Positions 27,574-36,809 are shown, counted from the stretch's first letter. The stretch is 64,000 nt of DNA from Hymenobacter guriensis (GCF_015773195.1 NZ_JADWYK010000020.1:1-64000); one strand, 5' to 3'. Notes: generated by a model not told the origin, from the letters alone. Numbers and translations: made by a program.

Positions 27574-27737
27574 GGCATACCGATCAATAGGTAAGCAGTT
27601 ATCGGTACTAAGTCACCCCATACCTCGTCGCACCTTCCTAATAACGTCCGTTTAACTAATGTGGCAAGGGTTCCAGGTAAGTGAGCCCCGGACTAATACG
27701 AGCAGCTCCGGCAAGGGCTGGTGAGTGAAACATGGGA

Positions 27738-29504
27738 CTAAGAAGCCATTGGCAACGTGAAGTAGAACGTGCTGCCGCTGCCCAGTTCGCTTTCCACCCA
27801 CAGCCGTCCGCCCTGGGTGGTGATGAACTCGCGGGCAATGCTCAGGCCCAGGCCCGAGCCGCCGCGGTAGCCCGCCTTGTCGGGCAGCTGGGCAAAGCGC
27901 TGGAAGATTTTCTCGTGATGCTCCGACGCGATGCCCGGCCCGCGGTCCTGCACGCTCACCCGCACGAAGCGCCCCGCCACGGTAACCCGCACGGTGAGGG
28001 CCTCCCCGCCCGGCGAGTAGCGAATGGCATTGGCCAGCAGATTGATGAGCACCCAGGTGGTTTTTTCCACGTCAGCCAGCACGCTGGGCAGGTTCACGGT
28101 GCGGTGCAGCTCTAGGTGCAACTGCTTGTCGTCGAGTTGGGGCTGCACGGTGGCAGTGGCAAAGCTTATCACGTCGGCCAGGTCAGTGGGGCGCAGGTTG
28201 AGCTGGATGCCAGCGCCGGCGTCGAGGCGAGCCACGTCGAGCAGCTCGGCTACCATGCGCTGCAGGCGCTGGGCTTCCTGGCGAATGTAACCCGCTACCT
28301 GCTGCCGCTCCCCGGCGGGCAGGCGCTCGTCCAGCAGCAGCTTGGCATTGATGGTGATACTGGAAAGCGGCGTTTTCAGCTCATGCGACACGGTGGCCAG
28401 GAAGTTGGATTTCACCTGGTCGAGCTTCTTGAAGTCCGACACGTTGCGTAGCGTCAGAATCTGACCCACAAACTCGTTTTTGTCGCGGGCCTGGTTGAAC
28501 GATACCAGCTGTTGCACGGCCAGGCGGTAAAAGGCTTCCTCGCCCTGCTGGGCGATGCGCAGCAGGGGGGCATCGGCGATGGCCTGCTCGCGGCGGGCCG
28601 CGTCCGATTCCAGTGGGAGCAGCATTTCGCGCATCAGGTCGTTATCCCGGGCTACCTCGGCCGCCAGCCGTCCTACCACGCGGGCGGCGGGCAAGCTAAG
28701 CAGGGCGCAGGCCACGGGGTTGGCCAGGATAATGCGCCGGTTTTCGTCGAGCAGCAGCAGCCCCTCGTCCAGGCTGCTCACGATGCTGGCGGCCCGGTTG
28801 CGCTCAGTGAGCACCTCGGCTATGGTGGAGTTGCGGAACTCCTGCAGCTGCACCAGCATGCGGTTGAAGGCCAGGGCCACGCGCCCGTATTCGTTGGCGC
28901 TTTCCACGGGAATGGTGGCCGTGAAGTCACTTTCGGTGGCGTGCTCCAGGCTGGCGATGAGCGTGCGCAGCGGCCCTACGGCCGCTTCGGGCACGCTCAG
29001 CACAAACAGCAGACCGACCAGCAGGCTTACTACTACAAACGCCAGCAGGTAGTAGCGGGCCTCCGTGGCCCGACGGGCGGCCTGCTCGTTTTTCCGGGTA
29101 AGGGCGGCCGTGTTAAGCGCCACCATGCGGTAGGTTTGCCGGCGCAGCAGGGCCAGCTTGGGCGCGAGGGCGGCGGACGCGCCGGCATCGAGCAGGCGCT
29201 GGAAGTCAGCCTGGTTTTGCGTAAGGCTATCGACCAGTTCCCGTTCTCCGGCCTCGGTGATGTTGCCGGCCTCGCGGGTCAGGCTCTGGCGAAACTGGGG
29301 CAGCCCGGCTTCCGGCGCCGCGGCCATCTGGTCGAGGGCCTGGAGCATCTTTTGGCCCAGCTCCACGGAGTAGAAGTTGTCCTGCAACACGTTGCGTGAG
29401 CCGCGCTCCAGCCGCTGCACCGTGTAGTATGCGTAGCCGCCCAGGGCCAGCAGCAGCGTGAGCATGGCCAGAAAGCCGAGCGTAATCAGGGTTTTAACGT
29501 TCAT
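27738..29504 (-). CDS. Membrane sensor histidine kinase (KdpD-type kinase part)
   Basis: A 588-aa histidine kinase, last gene of the kdp run. ATG at 29504 gives TM1 (LITLGFLAMLTLLLALGGYAYY). A four-helix periplasmic sensor, TM2 (about 170-195), a HAMP-like linker and a PAS domain (LDEGLLLLDENRRIILAN) follow. Then come HisKA with H374 (VSHELKTPLSSI) and HATPase with GPGIASEHHEKIF and GSGLGLSIA. In E. coli the KdpD sensor and kinase are one chain. Here the N-terminal KdpD/USP part is a separate gene ending 25 bp upstream. It likely phosphorylates the NtrC-type regulator at 37-38 kb, since no KdpE is present. Confidence 0.85.
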   Translation of the reverse strand: MNVKTLITLGFLAMLTLLLALGGYAYYTVQRLERGSRNVLQDNFYSVELGQKMLQALDQMAAAPEAGLPQFRQSLTREAGNITEAGERELVDSLTQNQADFQRLLDAGASAALAPKLALLRRQTYRMVALNTAALTRKNEQAARRATEARYYLLAFVVVSLLVGLLFVLSVPEAAVGPLRTLIASLEHATESDFTATIPVESANEYGRVALAFNRMLVQLQEFRNSTIAEVLTERNRAASIVSSLDEGLLLLDENRRIILANPVACALLSLPAARVVGRLAAEVARDNDLMREMLLPLESDAARREQAIADAPLLRIAQQGEEAFYRLAVQQLVSFNQARDKNEFVGQILTLRNVSDFKKLDQVKSNFLATVSHELKTPLSSITINAKLLLDERLPAGERQQVAGYIRQEAQRLQRMVAELLDVARLDAGAGIQLNLRPTDLADVISFATATVQPQLDDKQLHLELHRTVNLPSVLADVEKTTWVLINLLANAIRYSPGGEALTVRVTVAGRFVRVSVQDRGPGIASEHHEKIFQRFAQLPDKAGYRGGSGLGLSIAREFITTQGGRLWVESELGSGSTFYFTLPMAS

Positions 29505-29529
29505 CTTCTTTAGCACAAATCCTTTGAAA

Positions 29530-30699
29530 TCAGTAGGTAACCAGGAAAATATCCAGGTCCCGGTTGGTATGGGCCAGGGCACGCAGCAAATCGTTGGTGA
29601 CGCCGCGCCGGGAGAGTTGGCCCCATAGTCCTTTTTCGCTGGTGATGCCGCACACAAGCAAGGTTGCTTCTTTTTCAGCTGCCACCCGCGTGATGGCCCC
29701 CACGATGTCATCGTCCTTGACGCGCAGAATCTGGGCGCCCAGCTCTGTGGCGAGCTGTAGATTATGCAGCAAATGGCGTTGGGTAGCCAGCCCGATGCGG
29801 TCTGCGGTTTCGTGGCCGGTCTGCACGTAGAGCACGTACCAGGCGGCAGCCGAAAGCCGGTCGGCCAGGCGCGAGGTTTTGCGGATGATTTCCCGGGCGG
29901 CCTGGTCGTTGGAGTTGATGCAGGCCAGCAGGCGGTCGTCGTTGCGACGGGCCGCGGACACGGCCGGGGCGCCGCCGCTGCCGGTTTCCACCTGCCGGCC
30001 CAGCAGCTGGGCCACTTCGCGCACGGCCAGTCGCCGCAGCTGCAGCAGGTTTTCGGCCTGGAAGAAGTGGGCCAGTGCCGTGGGCACCTTGGCCGGGTCG
30101 TAGATTTTGCCTTCCTCCAAACGGGCCCGCAGCTCGCCTACGGTCACATCCACGTTCACCATTTCGTCGGCCAGCTGGAGCAGCCGGTCGGGAATGCGCT
30201 CCGTGACGTCGGTGCCCGTGATTTTGAGCACCTGGTCGTGCAGGCTTTCCAGGTGCTGCACGTTCACAGCCGTAATCACGGAAATGCCCTGGGCCACGAG
30301 GTATTCCACGTCCTGCCAGCGCTTTTCGTGGCGCGAGCCGGGCACGTTGGAGTGGGCCAGCTCGTCCACAATTACCACCTGCGGGCGGCGCTGCGCGATG
30401 CCCTCCACGTCCATTTCCTCCAGCGCCCGGCCTTTGTAGAAGATGTGCTTGCGGGGCAGCAGCGGCACCTGGCGCAGCTGGGCTACGGTTTCGGCGCGGC
30501 CGTGGGTTTCCACGTAGCCCAGCAGCACGTGCACGCCGTGCTGGTGCAGGTCGTGGGCTTCCTGCAGCATGCGGTATGTTTTGCCTACGCCGGCAGCCAG
30601 GCCCAGGTACACCTTGAGTGTGCCACGCCGCTTGGCCTGCACCAGGCGCAGAAACCGCTCGGCGGAGGTATCGTGCTGGTCTTCTTCGGTCGGACTCAT
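29530..30699 (-). CDS. kdpD: KdpD N-terminal sensor protein (KdpD-USP, no kinase)
   Basis: A 389-aa protein matching only the cytosolic N-terminal half of KdpD. The KdpD nucleotide-binding domain shows Walker A GLAAGVGKT at 33-41, then VIVDELAHSNVPGSRHEKRWQDV. A universal-stress-protein domain fills about 245-385 (LLACINSNDQ..., VCGITSEKGLWGQL). There is no membrane segment, HisKA or HATPase, and the stop codon is clean, so the split from the following kinase gene looks natural. It probably senses potassium or cyclic di-AMP-like ligands through the USP part, as in other KdpD proteins. The ATG at 30699 is preferred over an in-frame start at 30759. Confidence 0.85.
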   Translation of the reverse strand: MSPTEEDQHDTSAERFLRLVQAKRRGTLKVYLGLAAGVGKTYRMLQEAHDLHQHGVHVLLGYVETHGRAETVAQLRQVPLLPRKHIFYKGRALEEMDVEGIAQRRPQVVIVDELAHSNVPGSRHEKRWQDVEYLVAQGISVITAVNVQHLESLHDQVLKITGTDVTERIPDRLLQLADEMVNVDVTVGELRARLEEGKIYDPAKVPTALAHFFQAENLLQLRRLAVREVAQLLGRQVETGSGGAPAVSAARRNDDRLLACINSNDQAAREIIRKTSRLADRLSAAAWYVLYVQTGHETADRIGLATQRHLLHNLQLATELGAQILRVKDDDIVGAITRVAAEKEATLLVCGITSEKGLWGQLSRRGVTNDLLRALAHTNRDLDIFLVTY

Positions 30700-30816
30700 G
30701 GAAAGGATAGCAAAAGAACACGGGACCCTCCGGCCGTCTCTGCCGCCGAAATTCAGCAATTCAGGAGAAAACCGGAGGGTGAGCAGGTGAGGGAAATTGC
30801 GCAGCGGCAGGACGGG

Positions 30817-32001
30817 TTAAAACGAAATGGCGATGCTGGACGTGAGGTTGGTGTAGGTGCTGCGGGTGTTGCCACCGGTTTCGACAAACACCTTGTCAGC
30901 GGCTGTAAGCACCCGGCCTTCGAGGCGCACGAGCACATTGCCGGTGGGCGCGTAGTCCAGGCCCAGCGAGCCGCCACGGATAAAGGCGTTGGGGTTGCCC
31001 ACCGCCGGGGAGTAGGAGCCGATGATGACGCCGCGCTCGGCCTTATAATATTCGCCGCGCAGGGCAGTGGTCCACTTGTCGGCCAGCTTGTAGCGTACAT
31101 AAGCAGCCCCAGTGTGCCAGGTGTCGTATTTTTCGCCCGAGGTGCCGGCCGGGCGGTGGGCCTGCTGCTTACCCACATCGAATACTAAGGCCAGGGAGAG
31201 GCGGTCGGTAGCAGTGTAGCTGGCGTAGAAGTTGTGAAAGTACCGGCGGCGGGCAGTGGTGTCCTGAGGCTGCTCCTGCCCGTAAAATGTGCTGGAGTTG
31301 ATAAGCAGCTTCTCCGTGGGCTTCCACTGAATCTGGGTGCCCAGGGCCTTGGCTTGGTTGTTATCGCGCAGGTTCTGCCAGCCGTCGAGCACCAGTCCCG
31401 TCAGCGTCAGCGTGAGGCCGACTTCGTAGGTAAGGCGTGCCCCCGCTTGGTAGTAGGGCGAGTTTTCGGCCATGAGCGAGCGGGTCAGCGTCCAGTTGTC
31501 CTTGCTGATGGCCGACTCAAACCCGATGTGGGAACCAAAGATGCCCACATCCAGCCAGGCTTTCTGGAAAGGCCGGAAGCCGGCATAAGCCTCGTAGATG
31601 TGCTTGAATACCTGGTCCTCGGCGGCGTAGTTAGCCGTGACGTACGAGCCGGAGTGCAGGCCGATGGCCCCGCGCACGTTGTCGTCCTGGTAGCGCATGC
31701 CCAGGATGGCGTTGTTGAGGGTAAACTCGTTCTGGCGGTCGTGCGAGTAGAGAAAGCCGGGGCGGTCCTGGGTGTTATCGTTGTTGAAATCGTAGCCGTA
31801 GTAGGCGTCCGCAAAGCCGTAAAAGGTCAGGGGATTGGTGGGCGTGGGCGTGGCCTGCACGGGTGAGGCCGTCGGGGGCACGGCCAGAGCGGAATCGGTC
31901 GTGGGCATGGTTTGCGCTAGTACGGGAACCGTGCAGCCCATCGCCAGCAGCAAGGCGCTTAGCCGGCTTTTGAAATCAGCGGGATGGAAAGCGGTATTCA
32001 T
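30817..32001 (-). CDS. Outer-membrane beta-barrel porin (BBP2/OmpL-like)
   Basis: A 394-aa protein with a signal peptide (SALLLAMGCTVPVLA), a Thr/Pro-rich linker and alternating beta-strands with many aromatic residues (FYGFADAYYGYDFN at the first strand), ending in the terminal aromatic residue (SIAISF) typical of outer-membrane barrels. It fits the putative beta-barrel porin-2 family often found next to kdp genes in Bacteroidota. A role in letting potassium cross the outer membrane is inferred from its place between kdpC and kdpD. The start at 32001 precedes a charged n-region. Confidence 0.8.
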   Translation of the reverse strand: MNTAFHPADFKSRLSALLLAMGCTVPVLAQTMPTTDSALAVPPTASPVQATPTPTNPLTFYGFADAYYGYDFNNDNTQDRPGFLYSHDRQNEFTLNNAILGMRYQDDNVRGAIGLHSGSYVTANYAAEDQVFKHIYEAYAGFRPFQKAWLDVGIFGSHIGFESAISKDNWTLTRSLMAENSPYYQAGARLTYEVGLTLTLTGLVLDGWQNLRDNNQAKALGTQIQWKPTEKLLINSSTFYGQEQPQDTTARRRYFHNFYASYTATDRLSLALVFDVGKQQAHRPAGTSGEKYDTWHTGAAYVRYKLADKWTTALRGEYYKAERGVIIGSYSPAVGNPNAFIRGGSLGLDYAPTGNVLVRLEGRVLTAADKVFVETGGNTRSTYTNLTSSIAISF

Positions 32002-32037
32002 GGGTAATGAGAGAAGAGGGAATGGCGGGCGGCGCTT

Positions 32038-32157
32038 CTAAGCGGCCAGTTCCACCAGCAGCCAGAGCAGGCCTAAGATGAGGAATGTGTAACCCACCTG
32101 AAATCGACGCGGCGGGTGGCGGTGCGCCCGCAACCTTCGATGAACAGCAGTTAGCAT
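32038..32157 (-). CDS. Small single-pass membrane peptide in the kdp operon
   Basis: A 39-codon frame starting 13 bp after the kdpC stop, in the same direction. A basic N-terminal half (VHRRLRAHRHPPRRF) is followed by one hydrophobic helix (VGYTFLILGLLWLLVELAA), which would place the N-terminus inside the cell. It sits between kdpC and the porin gene with little spare sequence. I do not recognise a family; a regulatory or assembly peptide for the pump is a guess. Confidence 0.5.
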   Translation of the reverse strand: MLTAVHRRLRAHRHPPRRFQVGYTFLILGLLWLLVELAA

Positions 32158-32170
32158 GGGAGTTGAGCGG

Positions 32171-32737
32171 TTAACGGCCGGCCGGAGCCAGCGCGTCCAG
32201 GGCCAGGTTCAGGCGCAGCACGTTCACGCGGTCGGGACCCAGCAGGCCGTTTTCCGTGTATTGCGCCACCAGGCCCTGCACGGTGGCGGCGTCCAGGTTG
32301 CGGGCTTTGGCGATGCGGTCCACCTGAATGGTAGCTGCCTGGGGGGAAAGGTGCGGGTCCAGCCCCGAGCCGGAGGCGGTAATCAGTTCAGCGGGCACCT
32401 GGCTTTTGGTTACCCCCGGGTTTTGCAGCAGCAGTGTGTCGAGGCGCTGCTGTACCAGGGCCAGGTATTCGGGATTGGTCGGCCCCTTGTTGGAGCCGGC
32501 CGAGCCGGCGGCGTTGTAGTCAACGGCCGAAGGACGGCCGTTGAAGTACTCGGGCCGGTCAAATTTCTGGCCCTCGTTGGCGTAGCCCACCACGCGGCCG
32601 TTCTGGCTGACCGTTACGCCCTGGCCCTGGTTAGGGGCCAACTGGGCGCCCGCCCAGATGAGCGCCGGGTACACCACGGCGCAGAGTACTAACAGCACCA
32701 GCGTGAGGCGAAAAGCGGGAAGGAGGTTATTTTTCAT
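32171..32737 (-). CDS. kdpC: Potassium-transporting ATPase subunit KdpC
   Basis: A 188-aa subunit with one N-terminal membrane helix (LTLVLLVLCAVVYPALIWAGAQL) and a periplasmic domain. Family landmarks are visible: YFNGRPSAVDYNAAGSAGSN, GPTNPEYLALVQQR, the VPAELITASGSGLDPHLSPQAA motif and LNLALDAL at the end. KdpC stabilises the KdpFABC complex and raises its affinity for ATP or potassium. The length is normal. It follows kdpB by 23 bp. Confidence 0.95.
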   Translation of the reverse strand: MKNNLLPAFRLTLVLLVLCAVVYPALIWAGAQLAPNQGQGVTVSQNGRVVGYANEGQKFDRPEYFNGRPSAVDYNAAGSAGSNKGPTNPEYLALVQQRLDTLLLQNPGVTKSQVPAELITASGSGLDPHLSPQAATIQVDRIAKARNLDAATVQGLVAQYTENGLLGPDRVNVLRLNLALDALAPAGR

Positions 32738-32760
32738 GATACGATGAGGAAAATCTGCGA

Positions 32761-34803
32761 CTACAAAAACAGGCCGACCAGCAGGTCAATGGCCTTGATG
32801 CCGATAAATGGGACAATCACGCCACCCAGGCCGTAAATCAGTAGGTTGCGGCGCAGAAGGGCCGAAGCGCCGATGGCTTTGTAAGGCACGCCGCGTAGCG
32901 CCAGCGGCACCAGGGCGGGGATGATGATGGCGTTGAAGATGACGGCCGAGAGAATGGCTGACTGCGGTGACTTCAGACCCATGATGTTGAGAGCGGCCAG
33001 GGCGGGGATGCCCACCATGAACAGCGCCGGCACGATGGCGAAGTACTTGGCCACGTCGTTGGCAATGGAAAAGGTGGTCAGCGTGCCGCGGGTCATGAGC
33101 AGCTGCTTGCCGATTTCTACCACCTCGATGAGCTTGGTGGGGTCGTTGTCGAGGTCGACCATGTTGCCGGCTTCCTTTGCGGCCTGGGTGCCTGAGTTCA
33201 TGGCCACGCCCACGTCGGCTTGGGCCAGGGCGGGCGCATCGTTGGTGCCGTCGCCCATCATGGCCACCAGCTTGCCGGCCTGCTGCTCGGCGCGGATGTA
33301 CTGCATCTTATCCTCAGGCTTGGCCTCGGCGATGAAGTCGTCGACGCCCGCCTTCTCAGCGATGAACTTGGCCGTGAGCGGATTGTCGCCGGTCACCATC
33401 ACCGTCTTGATGCCCATTGCCCGCAGCCGCTCGAAACGCTCCTGAATGCCGGGCTTGATGATGTCCTGCAACTCCACCACGCCCAGCACCTTGTCATTTT
33501 GGCTCAGCACCAGCGGGGTGCCGCCGTTGCTGGAAATTTTCACCACCTGGTAGGCGGTTTCCTGCGGGAAGGTGAAGCCGGCGGCGTTCGAGAGGTTGCG
33601 CATGGCGTCTGAGGCGCCCTTGCGGATGCGGGTGCCGTCGGTCAGCGTCACGCCGCTACTGCGGGTTTCAGCCGTGAACTTGATGAGTTCGGCCCCGGCC
33701 AAACGGTTCTGCAGCTGCGCGGAGTCCACCTTGTTGTCGCGGGCCAGCTCCACAATGCTTTTGCCTTCGGGAGTTTCATCGGTGAGCGAACTGAGGGTGG
33801 CGTATTCCACGAACTGCGTTATCGGCACGCCGGGGGCGGGCCAGAAGTGGGTGGCTTTGCGGTTGCCGATGGTAATGGTGCCGGTTTTGTCCAGCAGTAG
33901 CACGTCGATGTCACCGGCAGTTTCCACGGCCTTGCCGCTCTTGGTGATGACGTTGGCGCGCAGGGCGCGGTCCATACCCGCGATGCCGATGGCGGAGAGC
34001 AGTCCGCCGATGGTGGTCGGAATCAAACAGACGAACAGCGCGATGAAGGAGGAAATGGCGATGGGCGTCTTCGAGTATTCGGCAAATGGCTGCAGAGTCA
34101 CGCACACAATCACGAACACCAGCGTAAAACCCGCCAGCAGAATCGTCAGGGCAATTTCGTTGGGCGTTTTCTGCCGCGAGGCGCCTTCCACCAGCGCAAT
34201 CATCTTGTCGAGAAACGACTCGCCGGGGGCCGTGGTTACCTGCACCACAATGCGGTCAGACAAGACCTTGGTCCCCCCCGTCACGCTGGATTTGTCGCCG
34301 CCGGCCTCACGGATAACTGGGGCCGACTCGCCGGTAATAGCCGACTCGTCGATGGTGGCCAGGCCTTCGATAATCTCGCCGTCGGTGGGGATGATTTCGC
34401 CGGCCACGACTACGAATACCTGGCCTTTCAGCAGTTGGGCAGAGCTGACGACCTGCATCTGGCCGTTTTCGAGCCGCACGTTGGCGGGCGTATCCTGCCG
34501 GGTTTTACGCAGGGAGTCAGCCTGGGCCTTGCCCCGTGCTTCGGCAATGGCCTCGGCAAAGTTGGCGAAGAGCAGGGTCAGAAACAGCACCAGAAAAACG
34601 GTGAAGTTGTAGCCAAACGAGCCCTGGGCGGGGTCGGGGTTCACCAGCAGCCCGAGGGTGACGAGGAGCATTACCACCGTCCCGATTTCCACGGTGAACA
34701 TCACCGGGTTGCGGAACATGATGCGCGGGTCGAGCTTGACGAAGGCCTGCTTGATGGCTTCGGCGACCAGCGCGGGTTGAAATAAAGACTGGGACTGTGC
34801 CAT
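32761..34803 (-). CDS. kdpB: Potassium-transporting P-type ATPase subunit KdpB
   Basis: A 680-aa catalytic subunit of the high-affinity KdpFABC pump in the inner membrane. The phosphorylation motif DKTGTIT, the TGES-type motif (ITGESAPVIRE), the hinge motif GDGTNDAPALAQADVG and VTGDNPLTA are all present, with several membrane helices in the usual order. The ATG at 34803 gives the normal length; an in-frame start at 34860 would add 19 unlikely residues. It lies 31 bp after kdpA and 23 bp before kdpC. Confidence 0.95.
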   Translation of the reverse strand: MAQSQSLFQPALVAEAIKQAFVKLDPRIMFRNPVMFTVEIGTVVMLLVTLGLLVNPDPAQGSFGYNFTVFLVLFLTLLFANFAEAIAEARGKAQADSLRKTRQDTPANVRLENGQMQVVSSAQLLKGQVFVVVAGEIIPTDGEIIEGLATIDESAITGESAPVIREAGGDKSSVTGGTKVLSDRIVVQVTTAPGESFLDKMIALVEGASRQKTPNEIALTILLAGFTLVFVIVCVTLQPFAEYSKTPIAISSFIALFVCLIPTTIGGLLSAIGIAGMDRALRANVITKSGKAVETAGDIDVLLLDKTGTITIGNRKATHFWPAPGVPITQFVEYATLSSLTDETPEGKSIVELARDNKVDSAQLQNRLAGAELIKFTAETRSSGVTLTDGTRIRKGASDAMRNLSNAAGFTFPQETAYQVVKISSNGGTPLVLSQNDKVLGVVELQDIIKPGIQERFERLRAMGIKTVMVTGDNPLTAKFIAEKAGVDDFIAEAKPEDKMQYIRAEQQAGKLVAMMGDGTNDAPALAQADVGVAMNSGTQAAKEAGNMVDLDNDPTKLIEVVEIGKQLLMTRGTLTTFSIANDVAKYFAIVPALFMVGIPALAALNIMGLKSPQSAILSAVIFNAIIIPALVPLALRGVPYKAIGASALLRRNLLIYGLGGVIVPFIGIKAIDLLVGLFL

Positions 34804-34834
34804 GTAAGGGAAAGAAAATAGCGGGGAGGAGAGC

Positions 34835-36535
34835 CTAGTAGAGCGAGAAATGCTCGGCAATCGGGCCCAGCGCCAAAGCGGGAAAAAAAGCCAGCGCGGC
34901 GATGATGAAAATCACGGCCAGCACCATCACGCCGAAGGTCGCGGTGTCGGCGTGCAGGGTGCCGGCGCCTTCGGGAATGTACTTTTTGCGGGCCAGCAGG
35001 CCGGCAATGGCCACGGGGCCGATGATGGGCAGAAAGCGCGCGAGCAGCAGTACGATGCCGGTGCCGATGTTCCAGAACGGCGTGTTGTCGCCCAAGCCCT
35101 CGAAGCCCGAGCCGTTGTTGGCCGCCGAGGAGGTGAACTCATACAGCATTTCCGACAGGCCGTGGAAGCCCGGGTTGGCCAGCCAGCCGGCGTACTCGGC
35201 GGGGTTGCCGGTGTAGGTGTGGGCCGCCAGGGCCGTGCCCGCCAGAATCAGCAGCGGGTGCAGCAGCGTGACGAGGATGGCAATTTTCATCTCGCGGGCC
35301 TCGATTTTCTTGCCCAGAAACTCCGGCGTGCGCCCCACCATCAGACCGGCAATGAACACGGCAATAATCAGGTAAGCAAAGAAGTTGAGCAAACCCACGC
35401 CGCAGCCGCCATAGAAGGCATTGGTCATCATGCCCAACATTTGCGTCAGGCCCGACAGCGGCATGAACGAGTCATGCATGGAGTTCACCGAGCCGCAGCT
35501 GATGATGGTGTTGGTGATGCTCCAGTAGGCCGAGGCTGCCGCGCCGAAGCGCACCTCCTTGCCTTCCATGGCCCCCAGGCTCTGGTTCACGCCCAGCTGG
35601 CTGATGGCGGGGTTGCCGTGCATTTCGTAGTACACCGCCGGGGCCAGCAGCGCCAGGAAGCCCACGGTCATCACCCCGAAAATCATATATGACAACCGTT
35701 TACGCTTTAAATAGAAGCCCAGCGCGAAAATCATGGCAATGGGGATGATTGTCAGGGCAATGTTTTCGGTGGCGTTGGTGAGGTAGTTGGGGTTTTCGAG
35801 CGGATGAGCCGAGTTGGTGCCGAAAAAGCCTCCCCCGTTGGTGCCCAGCTCCTTAATGGCCACCATGGCCGCCACCGGCCCCCGGCTCACCTGCACCGAG
35901 TCGCCCTGCAAAGTCACCAGAGCCTGTTTGCCCTGCATGGTCATCGGCGCGCCGTTGAAGGCCAGAATCAGGGCCACCACGATGGAGCCGGGAAGGAGCA
36001 GGCGCGTCAGGCTCTTGACGAAGTAGTTATAGAAGTTACCCAGCTTCTCGGTGGTGCGGGTTTGCAGGGCATTGAAGACGATGACGGCCGCCGCGATGCC
36101 GGTAGCCGCACTCACGAACTGCAGGAAGGTGATAACCGCCAGCTGCGAGAAGTAGGAAAGGCCCGACTCGCCGGAGTAGTGTTGCAGGTTGCAGTTCACC
36201 AGGAAGGAAATGGCCGTGTTAAAAGCCAAATCGGGGCTCATGGAAGAGTTGCCGTCAGGGTTGAACGGCAGGCTGCCCTGGGTGCAGAGAATGAGTATGG
36301 CCAGCAGAAACCAGACCCCGTTGATGGTGAGCAGGGCCACCATGTGCTGCTGCCAGCTCATTTCGCGCCGCTCATCGATGCCGGCCAGGCGAAAGATGCC
36401 GCGCTCTACGGGGGCCAGGAAGTCGAGCAGGTTTTTGTCGCCCCGGAAGACGTTAGCCAGGTAGCTGCCCAGCGGCAGGGCCAGCACCAAGGTGAGTAAG
36501 TAAATGCCGGCAATGCCGACTAATTCAGTGTTCAT
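34835..36535 (-). CDS. kdpA: Potassium-transporting ATPase subunit KdpA
   Basis: A 566-aa channel-like subunit that binds and passes K+ in the KdpFABC complex. The selectivity-filter segments are recognisable: TNGGGFFGTNSAHP, CGSVNSMHDSF and SSAANNGSGF. About ten membrane helices are visible and the length fits the family. It follows kdpF by 27 bp and precedes kdpB by 31 bp, so the genes form one transcript. Confidence 0.95.
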   Translation of the reverse strand: MNTELVGIAGIYLLTLVLALPLGSYLANVFRGDKNLLDFLAPVERGIFRLAGIDERREMSWQQHMVALLTINGVWFLLAILILCTQGSLPFNPDGNSSMSPDLAFNTAISFLVNCNLQHYSGESGLSYFSQLAVITFLQFVSAATGIAAAVIVFNALQTRTTEKLGNFYNYFVKSLTRLLLPGSIVVALILAFNGAPMTMQGKQALVTLQGDSVQVSRGPVAAMVAIKELGTNGGGFFGTNSAHPLENPNYLTNATENIALTIIPIAMIFALGFYLKRKRLSYMIFGVMTVGFLALLAPAVYYEMHGNPAISQLGVNQSLGAMEGKEVRFGAAASAYWSITNTIISCGSVNSMHDSFMPLSGLTQMLGMMTNAFYGGCGVGLLNFFAYLIIAVFIAGLMVGRTPEFLGKKIEAREMKIAILVTLLHPLLILAGTALAAHTYTGNPAEYAGWLANPGFHGLSEMLYEFTSSAANNGSGFEGLGDNTPFWNIGTGIVLLLARFLPIIGPVAIAGLLARKKYIPEGAGTLHADTATFGVMVLAVIFIIAALAFFPALALGPIAEHFSLY

Positions 36536-36562
36536 AAGTCAGGGGAGAAGGAAAGCCGGCCG

Positions 36563-36643
36563 TTAGAAGCGCTCCGGCTTCAGCAGCACGTATACCAAGT
36601 AGCCGAACACGGCTAGCGACAGAAGAAAAAGGGCAAGCATCAT
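36563..36643 (-). CDS. kdpF: KdpF small subunit, 26 aa
   Basis: A 26-residue membrane peptide just before kdpA: MMLALFLLSLAVFGYLVY followed by a short basic end. Length, single helix and position match KdpF, which packs between KdpA and KdpB and stabilises the complex. Two ATG codons stand in tandem; the first (36643) is used here. Confidence 0.85.
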   Translation of the reverse strand: MMLALFLLSLAVFGYLVYVLLKPERF

Positions 36644-36654
36644 GGCAAGACGGG

Positions 36655-36750
36655 CTAGATGTGATCGAAAAACTCAACCGATTTGTAGAAAAGCCAGAAG
36701 CCGGCCAGGCCAGCGGCGGTGAGCAGGGGAATCATCAGGATGGGGGACAT
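36655..36750 (-). CDS. Small membrane peptide upstream of kdpF, 31 aa
   Basis: A 31-codon frame, ending 11 bp before kdpF. One hydrophobic helix (ILMIPLLTAAGLAGFWLF) is followed by YKSVEFFDHI. It is the first frame after the candidate kdp promoter and is separate from kdpF. I cannot name a family; it could be an additional small subunit or a leader peptide of the operon. Confidence 0.55.
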   Translation of the reverse strand: MSPILMIPLLTAAGLAGFWLFYKSVEFFDHI

Positions 36751-36784
36751 AGTCAGAGGTCTGGAGGGGTGTGGCACAAATGCC

Positions 36785-36809
36785 AGAGCCTTTCAGCAAC
36801 TCCCGGCCC
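36785..36809 (-). promoter_or_regulatory. Candidate sigma-54 promoter of the kdp operon
   Basis: On the - strand, GG (36809-36808) and GC (36797-36796) are separated by exactly 10 bases, and the -12 element reads TTGCT. The -24 side matches the consensus only in part. Transcription would start near 36785, about 35 bp before the first small gene. It suits control by the NtrC-type regulator next door. Confidence 0.4.

Noticed and set aside
27350..27655. 101-codon + strand frame after the long terminator
   Set aside because: Composition is not protein-like (many Cys, Ser, Arg) and the - strand of the same stretch reads more like real coding sequence.
29764..31188. Long + strand open frame of 474 codons opposite kdpD and the porin gene
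   Set aside because: High GC third positions of the real - strand genes keep the antisense frame open. The composition is Gly/His/Val-rich and it matches no protein pattern.
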